Source: Calothrix sp. NIES-4105
GTDB taxonomy: Bacteria > Cyanobacteriota > Cyanobacteriia > Cyanobacteriales > Nostocaceae
NCBI RefSeq assembly: GCF_002368415.1
Contig: NZ_AP018290.1
Coordinates: 809,470-873,469 of the forward strand
DNA: 64,000 nt
Direction: 5' to 3'
Part shown: positions 35,888 to 45,160 of the stretch, one piece after another
Layout of the letters: the number at the start of each line of letters is the position of its first letter
How positions within the stretch are numbered: the first letter of the stretch is position 1
Program-made: the position numbers and the translations under genes
Notes under the pieces: model-generated
What the model saw: the letters and a program-made list of their open reading frames with translations, nothing else
Database searches by the model: none
What the model was told of the DNA's origin: nothing

Positions 35888-37924
35888 TTATTCTCCTCTT
35901 ACATAAGCCCCTTGAATAGCTGCTAAATCATTTGGTACACCACTACTATAATCCTCTACGTTATTTTTAACCAAATACCCTAAAGTATCTGCCACACCCA
36001 TAAATACATCTGGTTGTGGCTTATCTACAAACCTTTCTGAATCATTTTCTCGTGCTGGACGTTTTTGTAAATAAAGAATACTAGTTTTTGCTCCTGTACC
36101 CGATAATTTAAACGTATCAGATGGTAAGCTAATTACTGCTTTAACTATTGCTTTACCTCCGTAAAACTGTCCTGTCGCTTCATCTTTTTTTCCCATAATA
36201 TATTCACGCACGTATTTATCCCCAGAGTTACACAGTACACCATCGGGTAACACAATTAATAATCTTCCTCCTGGTTTAAGTAACTGCAAGCAACGGTCAA
36301 TAAATAATACTGCTGGGTCAATACTTGGTGAAACAGGTTTCCAAATACCTTTACTATCAGGTTTACATCCCATTGCTAACCCAGATACTGAAGGTTCATA
36401 AGTAAATGTCCCTTGTTTATCTAACGGTTTTAAATCTAAGCGATACTTTGATAGAATTTTTTCTCTAGCTTCTTCATATGATTTTTTGGCTTTGGCTTGA
36501 CTTTGACTAAATTTTGGTGTACCAAAGGGAGGGTTTGTACATATCAAATCATAACTACAAGGTTTAAATTGTTCGCTAATTAATGAGTCATTGGTACGAA
36601 ATATTCGCGCTTTCGGTGCCCCTAATAATGCCATATTCACGCGCGCTAACGTTACCATATCTTGGGAATTATCGGCGCCGACAAAGCTATACTGACACAT
36701 ATCTTTAAATAACTGACTGCGACGAACATCATTAGAAGTTTCTTCACCTAAAATTTCTAAAAGTGCCCTTTCTAAATATCCCATCGCTACCGACCCAAAA
36801 CCATAACTACCGCAAGCTGGGTCACAAAACCGAAATGCTGGTTTCCCGTCTTCTCCCCTAGCAGTTAGTAATTCTGGTGTTTCTTGTTTAATATCATGAA
36901 AGGCAATACCTAACATTGCTTGCTTTACAGGTGCGGGAGTCAAATAAACCCCCATCCCCTCTGGTTTAAACTTCGCGCGCAGGAAAACATCTAAAACTCT
37001 TCCCAATACATCAGCAGCAATATCTGCTAAAGTTCCCTTAAGTTTAACTTCCTTATCGTGGTTGTTAGTAACTGGTCCTAAATCTTGAATTAACTTTAAA
37101 AGCGTTTCATAATTACGAGGTTGTGCAAGTCGCAGGTGAGTTTGTTCGTCAAAAATAGCGTGAGACTCTCCTGTATCATCAGTTACTACATAGTCTGGAT
37201 GTGATTTAAAATGGTCAAATGCAGTTTGAATTTGGGCTACTGCAGTTTTACCATGCTGCTTAACATATTCTATAGTAAAAATTTTATTTAATTGCAAAGT
37301 TTGCTTTTCGTACTCAAATTCTAAGTTGCTCCCTTCATGGTGTAAGCGAAATGACTCTAAAAACAAGATTTTCGTTACCTCCCGAATAATATCGTTAGAA
37401 CTGGAGATGTTATCCCGAACATTTTGATAAACCTGTTCGTGGAACTCATCAAAACCCCGCATCAAACGGTCATACATCTTCATCGACCATCGATAGGTCG
37501 GGTCAGCTTTTATACGCTTATATTCATTAATTTCCTCTATTTTTGGTAGACGGTCAATTTCATAAGCTGGATAGCCTAAGTCAAATATTGCCTTGTGTTC
37601 TCCATCTGTCACTACCCCAAATTGCGGATACTCATCTTCTTTGGTATCGGCAGGAGGTAAGGTATAAGATAATTCTTGCACGTAGTTAGCGTTTGCCTTC
37701 TCCCAATTTCCAGGCGCCAGTGCAAGCAGAAAAATACGCGGAGTCTCCACACCCCGATATTGTCCCCAAACAATTGCAGCAGCAATATCATTCGAGTCAC
37801 TGTTCAGGTTAAGAATTTTGTCAAATTGTGCTGACTTTTGTTGCAGGCAAAGATTATTTAATACTTCTTGTACTGCCGAAGATTCTTGTGTTAATTGTGT
37901 TGCCTCAGTTTTTGCCTTTGCCAT
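35888..37924 (-). CDS. hsdM: HsdM-type N6-adenine DNA methyltransferase (defence locus)
   Basis: 678 residues. SAM-binding motif I is DPACGSYGFG at 368-377 and catalytic motif IV NPPF at 464-467. A helical domain precedes the methylase core as in HsdM. The first 130 residues (YPQFGVVTDGEHKAIFDLGY) resemble the N-terminal domain found at the start of type I HsdR or related proteins. No HsdR subunit is encoded nearby, so restriction must be carried out by other members (NurA-HerA are the candidates). It marks host DNA as self. It follows the small gene at 37939 after 14 bp. Confidence 0.85.
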   Translation of the reverse strand: MAKAKTEATQLTQESSAVQEVLNNLCLQQKSAQFDKILNLNSDSNDIAAAIVWGQYRGVETPRIFLLALAPGNWEKANANYVQELSYTLPPADTKEDEYPQFGVVTDGEHKAIFDLGYPAYEIDRLPKIEEINEYKRIKADPTYRWSMKMYDRLMRGFDEFHEQVYQNVRDNISSSNDIIREVTKILFLESFRLHHEGSNLEFEYEKQTLQLNKIFTIEYVKQHGKTAVAQIQTAFDHFKSHPDYVVTDDTGESHAIFDEQTHLRLAQPRNYETLLKLIQDLGPVTNNHDKEVKLKGTLADIAADVLGRVLDVFLRAKFKPEGMGVYLTPAPVKQAMLGIAFHDIKQETPELLTARGEDGKPAFRFCDPACGSYGFGSVAMGYLERALLEILGEETSNDVRRSQLFKDMCQYSFVGADNSQDMVTLARVNMALLGAPKARIFRTNDSLISEQFKPCSYDLICTNPPFGTPKFSQSQAKAKKSYEEAREKILSKYRLDLKPLDKQGTFTYEPSVSGLAMGCKPDSKGIWKPVSPSIDPAVLFIDRCLQLLKPGGRLLIVLPDGVLCNSGDKYVREYIMGKKDEATGQFYGGKAIVKAVISLPSDTFKLSGTGAKTSILYLQKRPARENDSERFVDKPQPDVFMGVADTLGYLVKNNVEDYSSGVPNDLAAIQGAYVRGE

Positions 37925-37938
37925 TTTCGTAACCTTAC

Positions 37939-38331
37939 TTAACCTTTATAGCGAACATGTCCTGGTGCAGAAAGTTCTAAAACAGAAGTTTTTTTGACCA
38001 AGCTTTTTATTTGTGCCTCGGTAGTAACGTATTTCCCTGGTAGCTTTTTGCGAATTTCTGCCACAAGAATAGGTTTACCAGTATTAGACTTTACCACTTC
38101 CACAATCGCTTCGACCAGTTCTTCCTCTTTAGTGCGTTTACCAAGCTTTACAATTGGAGTTTCTGCTGGCGCCATCTCAACCTCTACTCCATCCATACAG
38201 GTTAAAAAAAGTTGAACTTGCGCTTCTGTCCAAGAGCTTCCTGCCGTTTTGACAAGTGCGTAAACTTGAGTTAGCGGTAAAGGTTCGCGTTTTAGCGCGG
38301 TTGTAATTTCTTCGTAAATTGCTGGAGTCAT
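37939..38331 (-). CDS. Small winged-helix-like protein of the defence locus
   Basis: 130 residues made of two similar helical units (AIYEEITTALKREPLPLTQV, then LVEAIVEVVKSNTGKPILVA), each like a wHTH or HB1-type domain. Likely DNA binding, or a regulator of the methylase gene that follows 14 bp downstream. No named family. Confidence 0.6.
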   Translation of the reverse strand: MTPAIYEEITTALKREPLPLTQVYALVKTAGSSWTEAQVQLFLTCMDGVEVEMAPAETPIVKLGKRTKEEELVEAIVEVVKSNTGKPILVAEIRKKLPGKYVTTEAQIKSLVKKTSVLELSAPGHVRYKG

Positions 38332-38340
38332 AAAAATTAG

Positions 38341-38394
38341 GGGCGGGTTTAGCTTAATTTTCCATTGTGTAGCAGGATATAGATGAACCCGCCC
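38341..38394. repeat. Inverted repeat between two defence genes
   Basis: GGGCGGGTT at 38341-38349 pairs with 38386-38394. This is the GGGCGGGTTTA ... TAAACCCGCCC repeat type dispersed in cyanobacterial genomes. It splits the 81-bp gap between the first and second genes of the locus. Confidence 0.7.
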
Positions 38395-38412
38395 GTACAG
38401 GAGTTAGGATAT

Positions 38413-39549
38413 TTATGCATGATGAACCTCGTTGAATAGCGTTTGTGCTTTATTCCAAATTACCTGCCATTGTTGGTCTAAATCTCGTTTTCGTTGGTGA
38501 TGGCGAAGTAATAATTTTTCCCAACGCTGGCGCAATTGTAATGGTACATCAGGTACTCTCAATTGTAGAATGTTTGCTGGATGGGTAAATTGCTGTATAC
38601 TCCCCATCGCCATACCTTCGAGTTGTGTACGAATAGCAGTAGTATTTAACACTAAAGCCCAGGCGCCTGGTGTTTCTCGAAATCGCAATCTTTCTAAATG
38701 GTCTGTCACATAAATTTTGGTAGAGGGTATTTCATCAACAAAAGCAACTCGCGGATTTGTGACCAAAGTTGAAAGCAACACTTCCCCAGATGTGAGAGGT
38801 TGATGAAAAATTCTTCCTGAACGTACCGTTTCGCTTTCCTCTGGCAAAGAAAAACTTAAATCGGTACTAATATCGCTTAATTTGAGATAACGCGCGCGTT
38901 CTGGCGCCTCATCATACAAGCGTTTGCGAGAAATATCATGCACTGAAAGTAATTTTTCTAACGAAAGCCATCCTAGTTGTCGTTTAAGTTGTTGCATTTT
39001 ATACGACATTTCTACATGCGTTGGTAATAAAGAATCCTCCACTGACTCGGCTGGAAAAAATCTTCCAGTAGATAGCGATTGGTAAGATGTAGCTTCAGTA
39101 TCATTTAATTTTTGCTTTTCATTTACAAAATAATCTTCAACTTCTGCAACCAACCGTAATAAAGATTCATTATTATCAAGCGCTTCCTCGTTCCATTCCC
39201 AAACCTGACGACGTAACATACTTACATCAGTTTCAGGAGGTAAGGGGATATATAGATTAGACAACACTTTTAAACCAACGCGCGGTAAAGTACTTGCTCC
39301 CTGACGCTGAATTAAATAAGCTTCATATGGCTTCTGGTTAAGACAAATTGCTACCCAAACACTATAAGGAAATTTTACACCCCGAATAATAATGCAATTT
39401 CCATCAACTGGATGACGGGGTAGTCGCACGGTTGCTACTGCTGCACGTAATGGTGGAATTTTGTTAATAACAACATCTCCTGGTTGAACACACCATTTTT
39501 CCTCAAGGGTTGGCTTTTCCCAATGTTCCACATCCAAACGAAACTTCAT
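38413..39549 (-). CDS. Second HsdS-like specificity protein, probably N-terminally shortened
   Basis: 378 residues. The second half has an S-subunit pattern (SGEVLLSTLVTNPRVAFVDE, then GMAMGSIQQFTHPANILQLR, RVPDVPLQ). The first half also resembles a recognition domain (QPGDVVINKIPPLRAAVATV) but lacks the usual first 50-60 residues. An in-frame stop lies 24 bp upstream of the ATG, so the shortening is real or ancestral. It may be a degenerate copy, or a modified subunit that pairs with the one at 34220. It is the first gene of the locus. Confidence 0.65.
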   Translation of the reverse strand: MKFRLDVEHWEKPTLEEKWCVQPGDVVINKIPPLRAAVATVRLPRHPVDGNCIIIRGVKFPYSVWVAICLNQKPYEAYLIQRQGASTLPRVGLKVLSNLYIPLPPETDVSMLRRQVWEWNEEALDNNESLLRLVAEVEDYFVNEKQKLNDTEATSYQSLSTGRFFPAESVEDSLLPTHVEMSYKMQQLKRQLGWLSLEKLLSVHDISRKRLYDEAPERARYLKLSDISTDLSFSLPEESETVRSGRIFHQPLTSGEVLLSTLVTNPRVAFVDEIPSTKIYVTDHLERLRFRETPGAWALVLNTTAIRTQLEGMAMGSIQQFTHPANILQLRVPDVPLQLRQRWEKLLLRHHQRKRDLDQQWQVIWNKAQTLFNEVHHA

Positions 39550-40095
39550 GAGTCGTCGATGACGATGGTGAAGTTAACCTTGTAAAAGCGAACGATATAA
39601 TCCTGATGGAATGTATTAATCCTGCTGTTTATGAAGATGATTTCAATTTTGAACTCAATTGAGTTACGAACAAATTTCAACATAACGTAAAAATTAATAC
39701 TCAGAGTAAAAAATATGAACAAATTGACGTGATAGCATCTGGCTTGGATGGCTCACGTAGGCTGAACTTTGGTCTATATATTTTAGGATACGATGCGGAT
39801 GGTATTTTAAATAGCAGTGATGCAGGCGCCTTGATTTATCTATCTCCAGATGGTAAAACTCGGACGACGCTTGCCCTAGATAAACGAATTAATCCAACAA
39901 GTTGAGAAATTGATTCAACGGTGGTATTTACATTTCTAACAAAGACTTTATTGCTGAAGTTTTATGATACGTAGAGGTTTAAGATGAAGCTTACGCATAA
40001 TTTATAGCCATAGCTTATAATGTGGATATGTTATACGTAAATATGTAACATTCCTGCTGCTGAAATTGGATTGTAAAAATAGCAACCAAAATATT
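39550..40095. other. Coding debris upstream of the defence locus
   Basis: Plus-strand fragments are readable (VDDDGEVNLVKANDIILMEC; then EQIDVIASGLDGSRRLNFGL and AGALIYLSPDGKTRTTLALD), but with stops between. They look like remains of one or two genes of unknown family. The defence promoter must lie here; I could not place it. Confidence 0.35.
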
Positions 40096-40758
40096 ATGTA
40101 TAAATACAATCCCTTACATTGTTTACCTTCAACGGAAGAATTACCGTGTTCTGATGACAAACCTGTGGACAGCGAACTGCAAATACTAATTCCAAACTTA
40201 CTACTGGCAATATTGTCTTCAATTTGGCAAAATCGCGACGATTGGTATTTTGGTATAAATATGGGGATATATTATGACCCAGCCCAAGATGCTATTGTCC
40301 CTGATGCTTTTCTCAGTTTGGGTGTAGAAAGATTTGTTGGAGAAAATGGACGTTCTAGCTATGGGCTTTGGGAAGAAGATAATATTATGCCAACCTTAGC
40401 ATTGGAGGTTGTATCTCAAACCTATAACGGCGAATATGAGCAGAAGAAAACTGACTATGCTCAACTAGGTATTCTATATTATGTAATTTATGCACCTACA
40501 CGTTTAAGACGCAGGCGCCAACGCTTAGAAGTTTACCGTTTAATAGAAGGTGAGTATATATTACAACCTGGTGATAAAGTTTGGATGCCGGAAATTGGTT
40601 TAGGTATTGGACGTGAAGCTGGAACGTATCAAGGACGAACTCGTGAATGGTTATTTTGGTATAGTGAAGACGGAACACGATATTTAACGCAAGAAGAGCA
40701 AATGCAAAACTTACTCGAAAAATTGCGTCAACAAGGAATTGACCCGAACACACTTTAA
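40096..40758 (+). CDS. Uma2 family (DUF820) putative endonuclease
   Basis: 220 residues from the ATG at 40096, which gives the usual family N-terminus (MYKYNPLHCLPSTEELP). A TTG at 40066 is the alternative. Contains the PD-(D/E)XK-like core: IVPDAFLSLG and LALEVVSQTYNGEYEQKKTD. This family is hugely expanded in cyanobacteria, and its biological role is unclear. Complete length. Confidence 0.85.
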   Translation: MYKYNPLHCLPSTEELPCSDDKPVDSELQILIPNLLLAILSSIWQNRDDWYFGINMGIYYDPAQDAIVPDAFLSLGVERFVGENGRSSYGLWEEDNIMPTLALEVVSQTYNGEYEQKKTDYAQLGILYYVIYAPTRLRRRRQRLEVYRLIEGEYILQPGDKVWMPEIGLGIGREAGTYQGRTREWLFWYSEDGTRYLTQEEQMQNLLEKLRQQGIDPNTL

Positions 40759-41244
40759 GCGCAACTTGCAATTTGTACGCTTGATTCGGTTTTCTGGAAT
40801 AAAAAGTAGTAAAAACCGAACAAAGTAGATATAGCACCCTCCAATCTGTAGTTAAAACGCACGCCTCTTTCCTTATTTGCTTAAAATCACATAGATTGAC
40901 AGGGTTTCACTCTAAGCATAATGACCAACAATCCAGACTTGAAACTACTCTCCAGATGGCGCCTACGAAACAAGACCTGTAGGTTAGTTCTCTCTGTGGA
41001 TCAATGCACAGATGTGAAAATCAATGCTTTTCGGTGCCGTTTGTGAATCTGAATCATATTCTTGTCAGTTAACATGATTGCGTTGGAATGATTCTGATTT
41101 GACCAAAAACGTAAACCACTTTTGGGTGTGATTGACTTTTTTGATTCTGTGGTAAAGTTGGAATAAAAGGTCGATTTTGGGGGTAAATTGGGGGTAAAAA
41201 AGTTTGTAAACCGTGAAAGTACTGAAAAATCGAGGTCTAGGGAA

Positions 41245-41288
41245 GACTGAAAATCCTCGTATCACGAGTTCAAGTCTCGTTCCTGGCA
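41245..41288 (+). other. tRNA-Phe(GAA) 3' fragment, attachment-site remnant
   Basis: The sequence from GACTGAAAATCCTCG through the T-arm (GAGTTCAAGTCTC) to TTCCTGGCA is the anticodon-to-acceptor 3' part of tRNA-Phe. The acceptor 5' strand and D-arm are absent upstream, so it is not a functional tRNA. A 3' tRNA fragment next to an integrase is the usual trace of site-specific integration. By polarity, the integrated element would lie to its left, and original flanking DNA (with a terminator) to its right. Confidence 0.7.
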
Positions 41289-41293
41289 TAACT

Positions 41294-41333
41294 CCCAAAA
41301 CCCTCGTAAGCCAAGACTTGCGGGGGTTTTGTT
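41294..41333 (+). terminator. Rho-independent terminator after the tRNA fragment
   Basis: AAAACCCTCG and the near-complement CGGGGGTTTT form a stem followed by TGTTTTTCTC. It fits the original terminator of the tRNA gene. Confidence 0.65.
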
Positions 41334-41465
41334 TTTCTCAAAAACTTCATTTCAGCCATTCTTAATGGTGTAATTCGGGGGTAAATTTACCCCACGTTGG
41401 ATATTTTTGGCCATAGTTGGCTATATTTCTGGGGTAAATTTGGGGTAAAGGGTGATTTCTTAAAA

Positions 41466-41541
41466 GTGAGTGGTGAATGGTGAGTAGTGAATAGGTTTTG
41501 CCTGTACTCACCACTCACTACTCACTACTCACTACTCACTC
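41466..41541. repeat. Short tandem repeats in inverted arrangement
   Basis: GTGAGTGGTGAATGGTGAGT-type repeats are followed by their complement (CTCACCACTCACTACTCACT and on), making a long imperfect hairpin just before the integrase gene. Confidence 0.7.
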
Positions 41542-41592
41542 AGACGTAAAGGAGGGCGCCTACAATCAAGCAGTTAAATAAGGAGTTTATCA

Positions 41593-42775
41593 ATGAAAGC
41601 AAAAGTCCAAGAGGGTAAGGCTTGCAAGGGAACTGTCCAGATTAAAAATTCAAACGGTTGCTTACAGCTTGTTTTTAGTTACGGGGGTAAGCGTCACTAT
41701 CTATCGACTGGTTTTACCGATATTCCAACGAATCCTAAAGTCGTAGAAATGAAAGCAAGGCAAATTGAACTTGATATTCTCTCAGGTCAAAATGACCCAA
41801 CGTTAGCAAAATATAAGCCAGAATCCTTACACAGCAACGTTACCCCAATTTTTACCCCAATAAGCAAACCTAAGTTTGAAACTGATCCATCTCTAGTTGA
41901 GTTATGGTCCAAGTACACCGACTTCAAGCGTCCCAGTTTGTCGCCAAGCACGATAGCGAAGGATTTTACTAACGTCTCCCGTTGTATAGATAGAAACTTA
42001 CCTACAAAAATTTTAGATGGCGCCGTCACGATTCGAGATTGGTTAGTCGCTAACAAAAGTTTTTCTGCTGCTAAACGAATACTGACGCAACTAAGCGCTT
42101 GTTGTGAGTGGGCAGTTAAATCTCAATTAATCAAATTAAATCCATTTGAAGGTATGTCAACTGATATAAAGATTCCCAAGGGAAACAAGGAAGATGGAGA
42201 TATTAATCCATTCAGCATCTTTGAGCGTGACCAAATCATTGCAGCATTCCAAAGCAACCAACATTACAAACACTATGCATCGTTGATTGAGTTCCTATTC
42301 TACACAGGTTGCAGACCGTCTGAAGCTGTAGCTTTGCAATGGAAACACGTCGCACTCATACTTTAGTTCAATTCGTTTTGAACAAGCTGTAGTTATTTCT
42401 CAGTCAGGATTAACTTGCAAACCTGGTTTGAAAACTCAGAAGAAACGAATTTTTCCAGTTAACACGCGCCTTGCGAACTTCTTGAAATCAATCAAGACAA
42501 GCATTCGGACAGGTGAAGCGAAAGTGTTTCCTTCGCCCGAAGGTAAATGGATTAATGTTCATAACTTAGCCCAAAGAGCTTGGAAAACAGTTCTCTCAAC
42601 ACTGGATGAAATTGAGTATCGGAAGCTCTACCAGACCAGGCATACGTTTATCACCTTGGCACTTGACAATAAGATGGATGTGAAAGACGTGGCAAAGTTA
42701 GTTGGTAATTCACCCGAAATTATTTACCGACACTATGCGGGACAAAGTAAAGAGATTATTGTGCCGGATTTTTAA
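41593..42775 (+). pseudogene. Tyrosine recombinase (integrase), frameshifted
   Basis: The first frame (to 42366) contains an arm-binding N-terminus, a core-binding domain and the first catalytic Arg in TGCRPSEAVALQWKH. The second (from about 42360) reads FSSIRFEQAVVIS and continues to RHTFITLALDNKMDVKDVAK and the catalytic Tyr in IIYRHYAG. Together they make one complete phage-type integrase split by a single frameshift near 42355-42362. It should be inactive unless the shift is a sequencing error. It lies 300 bp from the tRNA-Phe fragment. Confidence 0.8.
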
Positions 42776-43203
42776 ATGCGCGTAAGTTGTGATAAACATG
42801 ATTGAGGCGCCATTTATTTTTAGCTTGGCACCTCAATTACTATTAAAGATATATTAGGAGGCGCCTGTAGAAGCTTTTACCGATTAAATCAAAATTGTAT
42901 AGATGCTATATGCGTATTAGTTTGTACCTATTTAATGATATTTACGTGTTTATATAGAGAAAAACTCGATGTTTTACTTTTGCCTTTAGTATAAATAATT
43001 GAAGTTTGTTAACCAAACTATTTCAGAACGCTCTTTAATTGAATCTCGAACAAAGCAACGTTATTCAGGATTACCAATGATTGTAAACGCAGCCCAGTTT
43101 ACTGCACTCCTGTATTTTTCCTTTGTTTTCAGCATAGCTTGACTTTCTCGCGCGTGCTTCCATAAGGGTTTTTCTCCAATTGCTGCTATTTTACTAGCCA
43201 CAC
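42776..43203. other. Intergenic region, nothing recognised
   Basis: About 430 bp without coding features. CTTGACTTTCTC near 43139 pairs with its complement near 43251 and encloses the hairpin listed next. Confidence 0.4.
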
Positions 43204-43250
43204 AAACCTGCTAATATATATATAAATATGTTAAAAATTAGCAGGTTTTT
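43204..43250. terminator. Hairpin followed by T-run
   Basis: AAACCTGCTAAT at 43204-43215 pairs perfectly with 43237-43248, and T residues follow. Possible terminator on the plus strand, though no intact gene precedes it. Confidence 0.5.
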
Positions 43251-43366
43251 AGAGAAAGTCAAGTCGGTAGGCGCTGAAAAATACAGCTAGATGAAGAAAT
43301 GTAAATTATTTAAAAGCTTATCTTTAAAACATTTAGTGTATTTTACATAAGTTTACATAGTTTGAT

Positions 43367-43504
43367 TCAATTGTGCCTACTTATAATATCCGTAGCATTC
43401 ATCAAACCTACATCCTGAATACGAAGAACATCTAATTCAGGTAAGCGTCTTATTAAACCTCGTAATATCGAGCCGTTAAAATTTTCATCAGTTAGTAAAC
43501 GCAC
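43367..43504 (-). pseudogene. DUF5615 PIN-like toxin, N-terminal fragment
   Basis: GTG start at 43504 with AAGGAG upstream. It encodes RLLTDENFNGSILRGLIRRL, then PELDVLRIQDVGLMNATDII and a stop, 45 residues in all. The start matches DUF5615 PIN-like proteins, which are about twice as long. The C-terminal part is missing. Confidence 0.6.
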
Positions 43505-43561
43505 GCTCGTGAGCGTTCTCCTTGGGGCTAAAACGATCTAGCAAGCGCTGCCTAAGATTGG

Positions 43562-45160
43562 TCAGGCTAATCTTTGTGTCCTATATTCTCCAAACTGTTT
43601 TATTTCATTATTTTTTAATACACGGAAGGTTTCGCTGGGAAAGTCGGCACCGTAAATATCCGCAGGGTCGAGGATATACCGTAACTCATCGCGCGTAAGT
43701 CCGTAGAGTTTTGCGTAATATGCGTCTAGCTCTGCTCTTAATAGCGCGCGTTGGTTGCTGTTCCAAATAAATGGTTCGCCTTCGTATCCCATGTCTTGAG
43801 CGAAGGGTTGCATGTCCCAAGCTGTGTAGACTAGTTCTAAAACGCGGGGGGTGATAAAATTGATATCCTCTTGGGTATAAGATTCGGGAGGAAGGACGGG
43901 AAGTTGTCGCATTGTAAAAAATTTAAGATGTGTCCCCGCTACTTTTTGACGTGCTACAAAATCAAAAGTTAGACTGTTTAAGTTAGTAACCAAACATGAT
44001 ATTAATTTTTTATTATCAACTTGAGGAAGCATTAATAGAACTGTGTCACCACAAGCGGATTTAGGAAATATAGAACTAATTACAGTACGTTCATCTGTAG
44101 ACCTACAAATATCTCGCCAACCTAATAACCAATCATTATTCCACTTGTCATTTAACTTACTCTCTACTTCACCACGGCTAATCCAATAACGCGGCTTAAT
44201 AGAAAAAGACGTATCATTTTTTTCCAAGTCAGTCAAATCGCGAGTGTCTCCACTATCAGCTTGATTGTAGTTGTTGTAAGGCATACTCGCCCAAACTCTT
44301 CCAAGCTTTTTAAGAGCAGCATCTAAATTACCTGCTTCAATATCAGCTATAGCTTGGTTACGCCGAATATATTCAACTGCCATTTTGTCTTGAGAAGCAG
44401 GAGAAAAATCAGTTAATTTTAGTTTTGGTTGAAGGTCATACCAAGACTTATCTAACATCTGATAAGCACCAGCAGCAGTAGAACAAACGCGCTTTCCATT
44501 AATTAGCGCACATTGTTTAATTAATGGATGAGTTGAGAAATGGTTGAAAGTGCCGTTAAAAACTAACTTACGATAACTCTCATCACCCTCCGTACCAGTT
44601 TCAGCCCAACGAATTGTTGCCAAAAAAGCGCGCATTCTTTGGGAGTAAGAATTTGCAGTAAACTGCTGCAAATAGGGACGTGGGTTTTGAGGCTTATCGT
44701 TCACCCGAACTTCAAAATGTAGATGTGGTTCTGTGGACATTCCTGTACTACCCACTGCTGCAATCATTTGTCCGCGCGTTACTTTCTGACCAGGTGTAAC
44801 ATAAAGTTTACTTGCATGACCATAGAGAGTAGATACCGAGGTGTGCTTAACAATAACTGTATTTCCGTAACCCCCCTTTTCCCCTGTAAACTCAACTATT
44901 CCAGCGTCAGTTGCATAAATCGGCGCCCCAATAGAAGCAGCAAAATCAATACCAGTGTGAAACTTCCGCTCTCCTGTAATAGGATGTTGGCGCCAGCCAA
45001 ACCCACTTGTGACAGGAGCATTTGCAACAGTAGGAAAAGCTATTCGACTAATTGTGGCGCCTGTAGTGCTAGGTAAGCTACCAACTTTTGTTTGGAGAGA
45101 TTTGATTAATTCTTGAGATTCAACCCCCAAACGAAAATTGGGGAACCACCATTGCTGCAA
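43562..45160 (-). CDS. Chimera: M23 peptidase and lysozyme domains fused to type IIG RM enzyme C-terminus
   Basis: 532 residues. First comes an M23 metallopeptidase (HTGID with His68 and Asp72, HLHF at 146-149). Then a lysozyme-like domain (TIRWAETGT near 182, STAAGAYQMLDKSWYDL near 227). Such wall hydrolases belong to conjugation systems. From about residue 305 (nucleotide about 44248) the sequence switches to the C-terminal end of an Eco57I/type IIG enzyme: LLGWRDICRSTDERTVISS, VARQKVAGTHLKFF, YGLTRDELRYILDP and FGEYRTQRL. The methylase core is missing. The hydrophobic leader (YAIATGFLVAAMVVPQF) lies just upstream in another frame, apparently separated by a change in a run of five G. Probably non-functional as either enzyme. 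Confidence 0.75.
   Translation of the reverse strand: MQQWWFPNFRLGVESQELIKSLQTKVGSLPSTTGATISRIAFPTVANAPVTSGFGWRQHPITGERKFHTGIDFAASIGAPIYATDAGIVEFTGEKGGYGNTVIVKHTSVSTLYGHASKLYVTPGQKVTRGQMIAAVGSTGMSTEPHLHFEVRVNDKPQNPRPYLQQFTANSYSQRMRAFLATIRWAETGTEGDESYRKLVFNGTFNHFSTHPLIKQCALINGKRVCSTAAGAYQMLDKSWYDLQPKLKLTDFSPASQDKMAVEYIRRNQAIADIEAGNLDAALKKLGRVWASMPYNNYNQADSGDTRDLTDLEKNDTSFSIKPRYWISRGEVESKLNDKWNNDWLLGWRDICRSTDERTVISSIFPKSACGDTVLLMLPQVDNKKLISCLVTNLNSLTFDFVARQKVAGTHLKFFTMRQLPVLPPESYTQEDINFITPRVLELVYTAWDMQPFAQDMGYEGEPFIWNSNQRALLRAELDAYYAKLYGLTRDELRYILDPADIYGADFPSETFRVLKNNEIKQFGEYRTQRLA

Larger units (their letters stand above)
41180..41449. promoter_or_regulatory. Cluster of GGGGTAAA repeats, candidate recombinase arm sites
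   Basis: GGGGTAAA occurs at 41180-41187, 41191-41198, 41378-41385, 41431-41438 and 41442-41449. An inverted copy abuts one of these, making a 16-bp palindrome at 41378-41393. More copies (inverted) lie in the integrase gene near 41841-41858. They flank the tRNA-Phe fragment on both sides, as expected for arm-type sites of a tyrosine recombinase. Confidence 0.5.

Noticed and set aside
22198-39549. Classical type I restriction-modification or BREX
   Set aside because: No HsdR, PglZ, BrxA/B or BrxL was found, and HerA-NurA plus kinase are not part of those operons as I know them.
41218-41290. A complete tRNA-Phe gene
   Set aside because: The 3' half fits, but the acceptor 5' strand and D-arm cannot be found in the 30 bp upstream, so only a fragment is claimed.
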